This document shows, piece by piece, positions 15,555 through 21,824 of a stretch of 21,824 nt of DNA; the first letter of the stretch is position 1; every line of letters starts with the position of its first letter. The notes below the pieces were generated by a model. It was not told the DNA's origin. It did not search any database and saw only the letters and a program-made list of their open reading frames with translations. Position numbers and translations under genes: made by a program. The stretch is from Lachnospiraceae bacterium UBA7110 (lineage in GTDB: Bacteria > Bacillota > Clostridia > Lachnospirales > Lachnospiraceae): the NCBI GenBank assembly GCA_002492295.1, contig DKYC01000003.1, forward strand, positions 3,404 to 25,227, in the 5' to 3' direction.

Positions 15555-16199
15555 ATGGCTTTTGATTTCAAAAAAGAATACAAAGAATTTTATATGCCCA
15601 AGAATCAACCAAGTATTGTTGAAGTGCCGAAAATGAATTATATTGCAGTGAGAGGACAAGGAAATCCGAATGACGAAACGGGGGAGTACAAGCAATCAAT
15701 CGCGTTATTGTATGGCATTGCTTTTACAATTAAAATGAGTTATAAAGGCACTTATAAAATAGCAGGATTTTTCGAATATGTTGTCCCGCCGCTGGAAGGA
15801 TTCTGGTGGCAGGATGGCAGGAAGGATGGCATTGATTACAACAAGAAAGACGAAATGAATTTTATCTCTGTAATCAGACTGCCGGATTTCGTGACAAAAA
15901 AAGATTTTGACTGGGCTGTGGAAGAAGCAGCAAGAAAAAAGAATCAGGATTTTTCAAAGGCTGTGTTTTTTACTTATGATGAAGGAATGTGTGTTCAGTG
16001 TATGCACATTGGCAGTTATGATGAGGAACCGGAAACAGTCGCATTCATGCACAAATATGCAAAAGAAAACGGATATGAATTAGACATCACGGATACAAGA
16101 TTGCATCACGAAATCTATCTAAGCGACCCAAGAAAATGCGATGTGCGTAAATTAAAGACAGTGATTAGGCACCCGGTTAAAAAACAGAGTAGTACATAA
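15555..16199 (+). CDS. Stand-alone GyrI-like domain protein
   Basis: The 214-residue protein starts 18 bp after the WYL gene, behind GGGAGG. It lacks any DNA-binding domain and consists of a single GyrI/SHS2-type effector-binding fold with features such as YIAVRGQGNPN near residue 35, YKIAGFFEYVVPPLEGFWW and HEIYLSDPRKCDVRKLKTVIRHPV at the end. Members of this stand-alone group bind small aromatic or amphipathic molecules, and some are known to hydrolyse cyclopropane-containing DNA-alkylating natural products. Whether this one is an enzyme or a binding or sequestering protein is not clear from sequence. Position behind a WYL regulator fits a small-molecule-inducible role. Confidence 0.85.
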   Translation: MAFDFKKEYKEFYMPKNQPSIVEVPKMNYIAVRGQGNPNDETGEYKQSIALLYGIAFTIKMSYKGTYKIAGFFEYVVPPLEGFWWQDGRKDGIDYNKKDEMNFISVIRLPDFVTKKDFDWAVEEAARKKNQDFSKAVFFTYDEGMCVQCMHIGSYDEEPETVAFMHKYAKENGYELDITDTRLHHEIYLSDPRKCDVRKLKTVIRHPVKKQSST

Positions 16200-16236
16200 C
16201 GCTCAGTTTGTCGGTGCAGGAAAGAATGTGAAATGA

Positions 16237-16911
16237 ATGAATAAGGAATGGTCGGAATTAAACAAAGTTATGCAGGTGCAGCTCAAAAAGGAAGAAACAT
16301 TCAAAGAAGGCATAAAAACACTTTTCGAATTGCGTCAGCAATTATTTCATGAAGTGGAGCGCTTCAAAGCGGAATTAAGCAGAGAAGAATGGAATGCAAT
16401 TCCTTTTATCAATGAAGACGGTTATCATAGTAAGACGATTGCCTATTCGATATGGCATATTTTCCGTATAGAGGATATTGTTGCGCATACACTGATAAAT
16501 CAAGACGGGCAAATTTTCTTTTTCGGGGACTATCAAAATAAGATAGGCGCTGCGCTCATTACAACCGGAAATGAACTGATAAAACAGCAAATTGCTGATT
16601 TTTCGGAAACCTTGAATTTAGATGCGTTATTTGAGTATGCGAAATCTGTAAAAGACAGTACAGAAGACATTTTAAGAAATCTTTCTTTTAAAGACTTAAA
16701 GCGAAAGATAACCGATACGGAAAAAGAACATTTGAAATCGTTGAGCGTTGTCAGTGAAGATGAAAAAGCCTGTTGGCTAATTGATTATTGGTGTAAAAAA
16801 GATGTCAGAGGATTAATTCAAATGCCCTTTTCACGACATTGGATTATGCATATCGAAGCAAGCCTTCGCATCAAAAATAAGATAAAAAAAGATTTTAATC
16901 ATGACACATAG
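16237..16911 (+). CDS. DinB/YfiT-like four-helix-bundle protein
   Basis: The 224-residue, mostly helical protein starts 37 bp after the GyrI-like gene. The histidine pattern matches the DinB metal site, with H74 in a helix reading SIWHIFRIED and a C-terminal HxxxH pair (H201, H205 in RHWIMHIEA). Many members of this superfamily are metal-dependent thiol transferases, for example using bacillithiol or mycothiol, for detoxification. Others have no known activity. The gene is visibly more A/T-rich, with many AAA and GAA codons, than the genes before 15500, which may reflect separate acquisition. The metal-site reading is by eye. Confidence 0.7.
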   Translation: MNKEWSELNKVMQVQLKKEETFKEGIKTLFELRQQLFHEVERFKAELSREEWNAIPFINEDGYHSKTIAYSIWHIFRIEDIVAHTLINQDGQIFFFGDYQNKIGAALITTGNELIKQQIADFSETLNLDALFEYAKSVKDSTEDILRNLSFKDLKRKITDTEKEHLKSLSVVSEDEKACWLIDYWCKKDVRGLIQMPFSRHWIMHIEASLRIKNKIKKDFNHDT

Positions 16912-16965
16912 ACGTCACAGATGCTCTGATAGAATAAAGGCATCAAATGAAAGGTGGTCATGAAA

Positions 16966-17424
16966 ATGGATTATGAAATTGTAACTTTGGAAGAAAAAAT
17001 TGCGGTGGGCATATCAGCGCGGACAAATAATGCGTCTCCCGATATGGGCGGTGTGATTGGCGGACTTTGGAATCGTTTTTTCAATGAAGGGGTGTATGCA
17101 TCTATTCCGGAAAAGACAAATCAGAAAGCGTTAGGAATTTACACTGATTACGCAGGAGATGAAAAATCGGATTACACAGCAATTGTTGCCTGTGAAACAG
17201 CAAAGGAGCCCAAAACGGGCGGCTATACCGTTTGTAAAATCCCCGCAGGCAGATATGCAAAATTTGTTGTTCATGGGGATATGGTACAGGCTGTTGCGGC
17301 GGCATGGCAGGAAATCTGGAGCATGGATTTGCCAAGAACATTCCGGTGTGATTTTGAGGAGTATCAGGATGACCGCATGGAGGACGCCGAAATACATCTC
17401 TATGTCGGACTAAAAAAGGAATAA
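16966..17424 (+). CDS. GyrI/Cass2-like effector-binding domain protein
   Basis: Using the ATG at 16966, 8 bp behind AAAGGTGG (16950-16957), the protein has 152 residues. Earlier in-frame starts (GTG 16954, ATG 16960) sit within or against that site. It is a single effector-binding domain with the strand pattern YEIVTLEEKIAVGISARTN, a helix GGVIGGLWNRFF, then YTVCKIPAGRYAKFVV and a final AEIHLYVGLKK, as in the C-terminal ligand domains of multidrug-responsive activators and in Cass2 proteins. There is no helix-turn-helix. It is the second stand-alone GyrI-type protein in this cluster. The IS200-type element begins just behind its stop. Confidence 0.82.
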   Translation: MDYEIVTLEEKIAVGISARTNNASPDMGGVIGGLWNRFFNEGVYASIPEKTNQKALGIYTDYAGDEKSDYTAIVACETAKEPKTGGYTVCKIPAGRYAKFVVHGDMVQAVAAAWQEIWSMDLPRTFRCDFEEYQDDRMEDAEIHLYVGLKKE

Positions 17425-17429
17425 TCAGT

Positions 17430-17450
17430 ACCACCGGCTTAGCCGGTGGT
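17430..17450. repeat. Right-end palindrome of the IS200-type element
   Basis: ACCACCGGC (17430-17438) and GCCGGTGGT (17442-17450) form a perfect 9-bp stem with a 3-nt loop. On the plus strand TTTGTTTTT follows, so it also makes a good terminator for the GyrI/Cass2-like gene that stops 6 bp upstream. Confidence 0.8.
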
Positions 17451-17459
17451 TTGTTTTTC

Positions 17460-17553
17460 GCCCTATAAGGGCTCGTTCCCGGCACTGGAGTCTAAAGACT
17501 CATTGAAAGATTCGCCAGCCGCAACATCAGTTACCTGCTTAGCCCCTTGGGCT
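17460..17553. repeat. Three small palindromes between tnpA stop and the IS right end
   Basis: GCCCT-ATA-AGGGC (17460-17472), GAGTCT-AA-AGACTC (17488-17501) and AGCCC-CTT-GGGCT (17541-17553). The last overlaps the transposase stop and, on the plus strand, is followed by TATTTTTT, so it could block transcription entering the element from the left. This 128-bp stretch holds no gene. Confidence 0.7.
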
Positions 17554-18029
17554 TATTTTTTCTTGATTTTGTTTACCGGCTCACCCGTAAACGGGTCTAT
17601 ATACTCTTTCAAAGACATTTGGTCATATTCTAAATCTTCTTTCAGTTGATTTCGGATATACTCTTCTATCTTTTTCGCATTTTTTCCTACTGTATCCACG
17701 TAATATCCTCTGCACCAAAAGTGTCTATTGCCATACTTATATTTAAGATTCGCATGTCTCTCAAATATCATCAGAGTGCTTTTTCCCTTTAAGTACCCTA
17801 CAAAATCCGATACACTCATTTTGGGCGGTATTTCTACCAGCATATGGACATGATCCGGACAGATCTCTGCCTCTACAATATTCACTTCCTTGCGCTTGCA
17901 TAACATACTTAAAATATTTGCTATGTCCTGCTTCAGCTCGGCATATATTATTTTTCTTCTATATTTGGGCGCAAAAACTATATGATACTTACAATTCCAC
18001 GTTGTATGTGATAAACTATTATTGTCCAT
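17553..18029 (-). CDS. tnpA: IS200-like Y1 (HUH) transposase TnpA
   Basis: The 158-residue protein starts at the ATG at 18027-18029, about 8 bp behind AAAGGAGG on the minus strand. The HUH motif is H60-V-H62 in CPDHVHMLVEIPPK. The catalytic tyrosine lies in the RGYYVDTVG motif (Y109 or Y110). The N-terminal CKYHIVFAPKYRRKII strand and helix and the FVGYLKGKS helix are standard for the family. Length and motifs are intact, so it is probably an active single-strand DNA transposase. The region just upstream carries TATTAT, a plausible weak -10. Confidence 0.95.
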   Translation of the reverse strand: MDNNSLSHTTWNCKYHIVFAPKYRRKIIYAELKQDIANILSMLCKRKEVNIVEAEICPDHVHMLVEIPPKMSVSDFVGYLKGKSTLMIFERHANLKYKYGNRHFWCRGYYVDTVGKNAKKIEEYIRNQLKEDLEYDQMSLKEYIDPFTGEPVNKIKKK

Positions 18030-18120
18030 TTGGACTTGCCTCCTTTGTATAATAAAACGGTTGGCGAACCTGTTTCTATTATATCAATGGAGGCTTTTTG
18101 CACAACGCTAAAGCTATTTC

Positions 18121-18143
18121 AACCACCCGCATAGCAGGTGGTT
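18121..18143. repeat. Left-end palindrome of the IS200-type element
   Basis: AACCACCCGC (18121-18130), ATA, then GCAGGTGGTT (18134-18143). The stem has nine pairs and one mismatch. The outer ACCACC/GGTGGT matches the right-end palindrome. It lies about 90 bp upstream of the tnpA start. Confidence 0.75.
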
Positions 18144-18148
18144 TATTT

Positions 18149-18213
18149 GTTCTCCAAAGTTCCGTTTTTCGGATCAGCGAAAAACTCCGCAATGGAGAAC
18201 AGGGCCATGCCCT
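18149..18213. other. Nested stem-loops between the IS and the regulator gene
   Basis: Outer arms GTTCTCCA/TGGAGAAC (18149-18156 and 18193-18200) and inner arms GTTTTTCG/CGAAAAAC (18164-18171 and 18178-18185) are perfect 8-bp pairs nested in one 52-bp structure. AGGGC-CAT-GCCCT follows at 18201-18213. No coding sequence fits here. They may be tandem terminators for the convergent genes or leftovers of an insertion end. Confidence 0.6.
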
Positions 18214-18222
18214 AACAAATAG

Positions 18223-18252
18223 ACAGGCTGGAGGTTGTTTACTCCAGCCTGT
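18223..18252 (-). terminator. Terminator of the YesM/YesN operon, with the stop codon in its loop
   Basis: ACAGGCTGGAG (18223-18233) and CTCCAGCCTGT (18242-18252) are perfect 11-bp arms with an 8-nt loop. The regulator stop codon (TAA, minus strand, 18239-18241) lies in the loop. A moderately T-rich CTATTTGTT follows on the minus strand. Confidence 0.72.
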
Positions 18253-19858
18253 TCAAATATTCTGTAGGCGAAATCCCTTCCACCTTCTTAAAGACTTTAC
18301 TGAAATAAAAAGCGCTCTCAAACCCCAACGCGTCCGCCACTTCGTAGATTTTTACATTCCCTTCCTGCATCATGCGTTTTGCCCGGGCAATTTTGCGCTC
18401 TGTAATATATTCGGAGTATCCGCAGGAATTATATTTCTTGAAAAGAGAGCTTAAATAATTCGGTGAAATGCCATAGATTGCTGCAACATCGTTTAAATTC
18501 AGCTTTTGCGTTACGTGCATTTCAATATACTTTTTCACATTGTCAACAATATGATGGCGATGTTCTTTTTTGTGTTCCACAAAGCTTTGGCAAAGCCTGT
18601 CGCCAAACTGGCGCAGCCAAACAATCACCTGCTCCGTTGTGTTCTGGCGGTAAATGGAGCGGTAGCCGTCGGGATAGTCCGCAAAGAGTGCAGACAATAA
18701 TTCCTCACCGTTTGGCATCAGTGAGATGGACAAAAACAGCAGGTTGCATGCCGCGTCGAGCGCCTGCACATAGTGGGACGGGTGTTCCTCAAACAGCATG
18801 GTCACCTGATTTAGGACTGTTTGCAGCAGCGTTTCGTCATATTCCGAAAAGGCGCGGCTTAAGTCGTCCTTGATAACGGAAAAATTGAAAATCATGCAGC
18901 TGTCGGGCGCAACGTCGGAAATCCCGGCAATGCCGGATGGCGCCGTAATGCTTGCAAACGCGGCGCGGGCGTTCTGATACGAGTCGGATATGGAGAGCGG
19001 CTCGCTCACAACCGTTCCGATGCCGATTTTCATCGAGGTCTGATAATAGTTGGTAAGCGACGTGCAGATTTGCTGCAAATATGAGGTAATCCGCGTGTCG
19101 TTTCCGTCTTCCGGGGCAGTGTTGTACAGTAAAATAATACTGCCGTGTTTTCGGTCAAGCGTCACAAAATAGGCAGACATCTGCTGCTCGGCTAAATATT
19201 TTTCGGAAAGCTTCTGTAAAAGCTGGTATGAGTTGGTATACAGAACAATCTGCCGCCGGATGTCCATTGCGTCAACACTGGGATTGCGCATTTCAAAATA
19301 GCAGCACTGGTAAGCCGCATAGGTAAACGGAATGTCCAAGTCCTGCATTAAAAGCGTAAACTGCTCGGAAGAGTCGTAGAGATTGTGCAGCAGGCGGATA
19401 AAAAATTTTTCCCGCAGCATTTGCAGGTCGGCGGAAGAAAGCTCCTTTGCCTGTTCAGAAAGAACAGATGTTTTATTTATGCTTTCAATTGCGCGCAGAA
19501 CGGACGCTTTTAAAAGCTCCGGTGTAAGCTCGATTTTTACAAGATAATCCGCGGCACGGTAGGTCAGCGCCTCTTTTGCCATCTGAAATTCCTCATAGCT
19601 TGTCAGGATGATAAAGGCGGGATAATCCTTTTGCGGATAATTGTCGCGTGTCTTTTTTAAAAGCTCCAAGCCCGACATAATCGGCATTTTAACGTCCGTG
19701 ATTATAATGTCGGGATGCTCCTGCTCCATCAGCTCCCAGCCAGCCTGACCGTTTGCGGCAATACCGCACACGTCAATTCCAAGCTCCTCCCATGAAAGCA
19801 TGGAGCGGATTCCTGCCTGAACCAAAGGTTCGTCGTCAATAATCAATAATTTGTACAT
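18239..19858 (-). CDS. yesN: YesN-like response regulator with AraC-type DNA-binding domain
   Basis: The protein has 539 residues. The N-terminal receiver (about 1-125) has D8/D9, phosphoacceptor D55 in IITDVKMP, T86 and K108 in YLVK. A long middle region (about 130-430) of low similarity is usual for this class. The C-terminal AraC helix-turn-helix pair (about 440-539) reads LNLNDVAAIYGISPNYLSSLFKKY and YEVADALGFESAFYFSKVFKKVEGISPTEY. The start follows AGGAGG on the minus strand, 18 bp after the kinase stop, so the two genes form one operon. YesN-type regulators activate sugar-uptake operons. None lies beside it on this strand, so its target is either beyond the window edge or the importer at 1349-4529. 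Confidence 0.94.
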   Translation of the reverse strand: MYKLLIIDDEPLVQAGIRSMLSWEELGIDVCGIAANGQAGWELMEQEHPDIIITDVKMPIMSGLELLKKTRDNYPQKDYPAFIILTSYEEFQMAKEALTYRAADYLVKIELTPELLKASVLRAIESINKTSVLSEQAKELSSADLQMLREKFFIRLLHNLYDSSEQFTLLMQDLDIPFTYAAYQCCYFEMRNPSVDAMDIRRQIVLYTNSYQLLQKLSEKYLAEQQMSAYFVTLDRKHGSIILLYNTAPEDGNDTRITSYLQQICTSLTNYYQTSMKIGIGTVVSEPLSISDSYQNARAAFASITAPSGIAGISDVAPDSCMIFNFSVIKDDLSRAFSEYDETLLQTVLNQVTMLFEEHPSHYVQALDAACNLLFLSISLMPNGEELLSALFADYPDGYRSIYRQNTTEQVIVWLRQFGDRLCQSFVEHKKEHRHHIVDNVKKYIEMHVTQKLNLNDVAAIYGISPNYLSSLFKKYNSCGYSEYITERKIARAKRMMQEGNVKIYEVADALGFESAFYFSKVFKKVEGISPTEYLNRLE

Positions 19859-19876
19859 TGTCTGCCTCCTGTTCCA

Positions 19877-21709
19877 TCAAGGGATACGGTTTTGTTTGGG
19901 TATTATGACATGCATTTTTGTATATTGGTTTATTTCGCTTTCCACATGAATGCCGTACTGCGTGCCAAATTCGTATTGCAGGCGTTTTTGCACATTGCCA
20001 ATGCCGACTTCCTTGAAAAATTCCGAAGAGTTGTCCGTCAGAATCTGCTGTGCTTTTTCAGGTGCAATGCCAACGCCGTTATCCCACACAATAATCTCGA
20101 CATTCTGACCGGACGAATTTGGCTCCTCCTGTATGATAATGCGGATGGTTCCCCTGTTCCCGCGCGGTTCCAGTCCGTGAAAAATCGCGTTTTCAACAAG
20201 CGGCTGGAGCGTAAATTTGATAATCGGCACTTGCAGGAGCGCATCGTTTGCACATTCCACCTCAAACGCAATGGTGCCGCCGTAGCGGTAGTTTTGAATG
20301 TTGAAATAATCTTTTACAAGCGCAATTTCCTCCGACAGCGGGATTAGAAGCTGTGTTCCCTTTGCGATGCTGCGCAGCAGTCTTGAGAGGGAGGTTGTCA
20401 TGTCCGCAATGCCGTCCGCGCCCTGAACGGATGCCATCCATTTAATGGAGTTTAAGGTATTGTACAAAAAATGCGGGTTAATCTGATTTTGCAGCATTTT
20501 GTATTCCAAATCTTTTTTCTCTTTTTCGTCGGAAATGCGTTTCTCAATCAACTGTTCCATGTCGCAGGCAAGCTTGTTGACGCCGCGTCCGATGTCCCCC
20601 AGCTCGTGGTTCCATTCCAACGAAGCATCCGGCTTAAAATATCCTTTTGCCACCAAATCAATCTGATGGCGCAGCTTCTGCACGGGAACGGCGATAAAGC
20701 GGTGCAGAAAGACCGTCAGCAGAAGCGCCACAAACAGCATTAAAATCAGGATGACAGCCCAAATCAGCGCAAGCATTTGATTCTGCCTTCTGATTTCCTG
20801 ATTGGAGAGCGTCTGTATCAGATAACAGTTTTTCTGCGAGAGGGGACGGATGACGATTACAGAGTCCTTATCAGCCGGCAGCTCATGCACTGCATAAGCG
20901 CGGCAGCCGTTTTGGGCAAGCGGTGTGCCTGTGTTAAAGTCAGTAAGCTCTTTCTTGATTTCATAGGTAAAATCGGAGGGAACAATATCATTGACAGACA
21001 GTTCGTATGTATGTTCCCCTAAAACAAGATAGAGCTGGGAATCCTCTGCGTAACTGTAATATTCCAACGGGGCAGTAAATAAGTCCTGTGTCACTTCCAC
21101 GAAAATCCATCCCGCCTTGTCGGAATAGTATTGTGCATAGATTGGGGCAACAATCGGTATCACCTGTTTTTCCAAAGAGGGGCAGAACGGGTCGGATAGA
21201 AAACCCGTAGAAAGCCTGTCCGCGGAAGCATCATATAAGCCTGCAAAATAGGGCAGTGCGGGAATCTCCACGCTGAGATTGTGCGTGGAGGAATACTGTG
21301 CTGCGACAATCTGGATAAACCGCTGGTTTTTGTTTCCGATGACAACCCGGTGCAGCATGGAGCTTACAGGATTGTTCTGATATTCCTCGGTCAGACGTGT
21401 GTGCGCCTGCAGTGCGATAATGCCGTAGGAATTGTTGTCGGGCGCCTGTATGTATTTGCCGATGGTCGTATTTCCCTGTGCCCAGCGGATTAAGTGATTG
21501 ACCGATTCGAGATTGCCGTCAATGGAGTCCGCGAGAAACTTCATATTAATAGCGGTTGACGCGGCAAGAGACTCGGAGAGGTAGTTGCTGTAGAGTCCCG
21601 TAAAAACCGTGCTGAACAGGATGCCTACGCTCAGGGTGATAAACAGGGTAAACAGGATGATATGGCGCTGCAGTTTATAGGAAGCCTCTCTTGAAAATCG
21701 TGTGTGCAT
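19877..21709 (-). CDS. yesM: YesM-like sensor histidine kinase (His_kinase family)
   Basis: The 610-residue membrane kinase has TM1 at about 16-38, a large extracellular sensing domain (about 39-310, dCache-like by layout), TM2 at about 312-335 and a HAMP linker (about 336-390). H413 lies in LQNQINPHFLYNTLNSIKWM, the His_kinase-family phosphoacceptor motif. The ATPase domain has LQPLVENAIFHGLEPRG and VWDNGVGIAPE. The start ATG (21707-21709) follows GGAGGG on the minus strand. It phosphorylates the AraC-type regulator encoded 18 bp downstream. Family members respond to extracellular sugars, often with help from a binding protein. The actual ligand is unknown. Confidence 0.94.
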   Translation of the reverse strand: MHTRFSREASYKLQRHIILFTLFITLSVGILFSTVFTGLYSNYLSESLAASTAINMKFLADSIDGNLESVNHLIRWAQGNTTIGKYIQAPDNNSYGIIALQAHTRLTEEYQNNPVSSMLHRVVIGNKNQRFIQIVAAQYSSTHNLSVEIPALPYFAGLYDASADRLSTGFLSDPFCPSLEKQVIPIVAPIYAQYYSDKAGWIFVEVTQDLFTAPLEYYSYAEDSQLYLVLGEHTYELSVNDIVPSDFTYEIKKELTDFNTGTPLAQNGCRAYAVHELPADKDSVIVIRPLSQKNCYLIQTLSNQEIRRQNQMLALIWAVILILMLFVALLLTVFLHRFIAVPVQKLRHQIDLVAKGYFKPDASLEWNHELGDIGRGVNKLACDMEQLIEKRISDEKEKKDLEYKMLQNQINPHFLYNTLNSIKWMASVQGADGIADMTTSLSRLLRSIAKGTQLLIPLSEEIALVKDYFNIQNYRYGGTIAFEVECANDALLQVPIIKFTLQPLVENAIFHGLEPRGNRGTIRIIIQEEPNSSGQNVEIIVWDNGVGIAPEKAQQILTDNSSEFFKEVGIGNVQKRLQYEFGTQYGIHVESEINQYTKMHVIIPKQNRIP

Positions 21710-21773
21710 TGTTGTCCCTCCGTGAAATAAGCCGTACGGTATGGTTTGTAAAGCGGTCTGTGTCTTATATCAT

Positions 21774-21802
21774 AGTATACAAAAAAATCGGATGTACATA
21801 AA
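21774..21802 (-). promoter_or_regulatory. Possible promoter of the yesM-yesN operon
   Basis: On the minus strand TATACT (21774-21779) gives a good -10 box about 65 nt before the yesM ATG. The -35 at 17-bp spacing (TTTATG, 21797-21802) matches poorly. A TATAAG a few bases downstream is an alternative -10. Confidence 0.35.
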
Positions 21803-21824
21803 GCGTTTTGTAGAATATTACATA

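Larger units (their letters stand above)
17428..18145 (-). mobile_element. IS200-type insertion sequence (IS200/IS605 family, tnpA only)
   Basis: The element of about 0.7 kb holds one intact minus-strand Y1 transposase gene with no accompanying tnpB. It is bounded by hairpins that match the imperfect palindromes expected at IS200 ends: 17430-17450 at the right end and 18121-18143 at the left end. Both read ACCACC...GGTGGT on the minus strand. This family inserts without target duplication, so exact ends are uncertain by several bases. It sits between convergent genes, directly after the stop at 17422-17424, and does not visibly break either. Confidence 0.85.

Noticed and set aside
16901..16935. 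Possible promoter (TAGAAT at 16930) in front of the GyrI/Cass2-like gene
   Set aside because: No -35 box at acceptable spacing. The gap is only 54 bp and co-transcription from upstream explains it.
17446..17649. 67-codon plus-strand frame overlapping the IS right end
   Set aside because: It is antisense to the tnpA 3' end and runs through palindromes, with no homology recognised.
18040..18120. Possible antisense regulatory RNA to tnpA, as in IS200 of enterobacteria
   Set aside because: A plus-strand TATAAT exists near 18048, but no matching -35 or clear RNA structure supports such an RNA in this element.
18463..18873. 136-codon plus-strand frame antisense to the YesN-like gene
   Set aside because: The minus-strand frame encodes the AraC domain and is clearly the real gene. 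The antisense frame has atypical composition.

Overview
The window looks like a chromosomal piece of a gut-type Clostridia, most likely a Lachnospiraceae. The reasons are strong AGGAGG-type ribosome binding sites with TTG, GTG and ATG starts, a DUF6320 zinc-ribbon membrane protein behind an acyltransferase, a lipoprotein-dependent sugar ABC importer feeding a LacZ-type enzyme, and a YesM/YesN two-component pair. The genus cannot be fixed from sequence alone. No rRNA, tRNA, CRISPR array or prophage module was seen.

Layout. (1) 1-1113: the end of an alcohol acetyltransferase/condensation-type protein, cut by the window edge, translationally overlapped with a DUF6320 membrane protein. (2) 1159-7702: a beta-galactoside uptake and hydrolysis operon consisting of a lipoprotein binding protein, two permeases and a 1022-residue GH2 beta-galactosidase. 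Its upstream region holds a CRP-like palindrome, a 21-bp-phased direct repeat typical of AraC-type activators, and an extended -10 promoter. No ATPase gene is present, so the importer probably borrows a shared MsmX-type ATPase. (3) 7716-13171: an OmpR-type response regulator, a histidine kinase, an ABC ATPase and an 818-residue two-FtsX-domain permease. This is the usual layout of a system that senses and exports or resists peptides or other envelope-active compounds. It is preceded by a promoter plus intrinsic terminator and has a second perfect hairpin between the kinase and the transporter. (4) 13215-13773: a stand-alone Bcp-type peroxiredoxin. (5) 13787-17424: a compact same-strand cluster of a GNAT-YoaP acetyltransferase, a WYL-domain regulator, a GyrI-like protein, a DinB-like protein and a second GyrI/Cass2-like protein. 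This is the most unusual combination in the window and looks like a small-molecule or genotoxin response module. (6) 17428-18145: an IS200-type single-gene element with an intact Y1 transposase and hairpin ends, inserted between convergent genes. (7) 18149-21709, minus strand: a set of hairpins, then a YesN-like AraC response regulator and its YesM-like sensor kinase.

How the parts may work together. The YesM/YesN pair is the type that usually controls sugar ABC importers, and the direct repeat upstream of the lactose-type operon is the type such regulators bind, so a regulatory link across the window is plausible but unproven. The window also shows heavy use of RNA hairpins at points where one operon needs different expression levels: between binding protein and permeases, in front of the response regulator, between kinase and ATPase, and between ATPase and permease.
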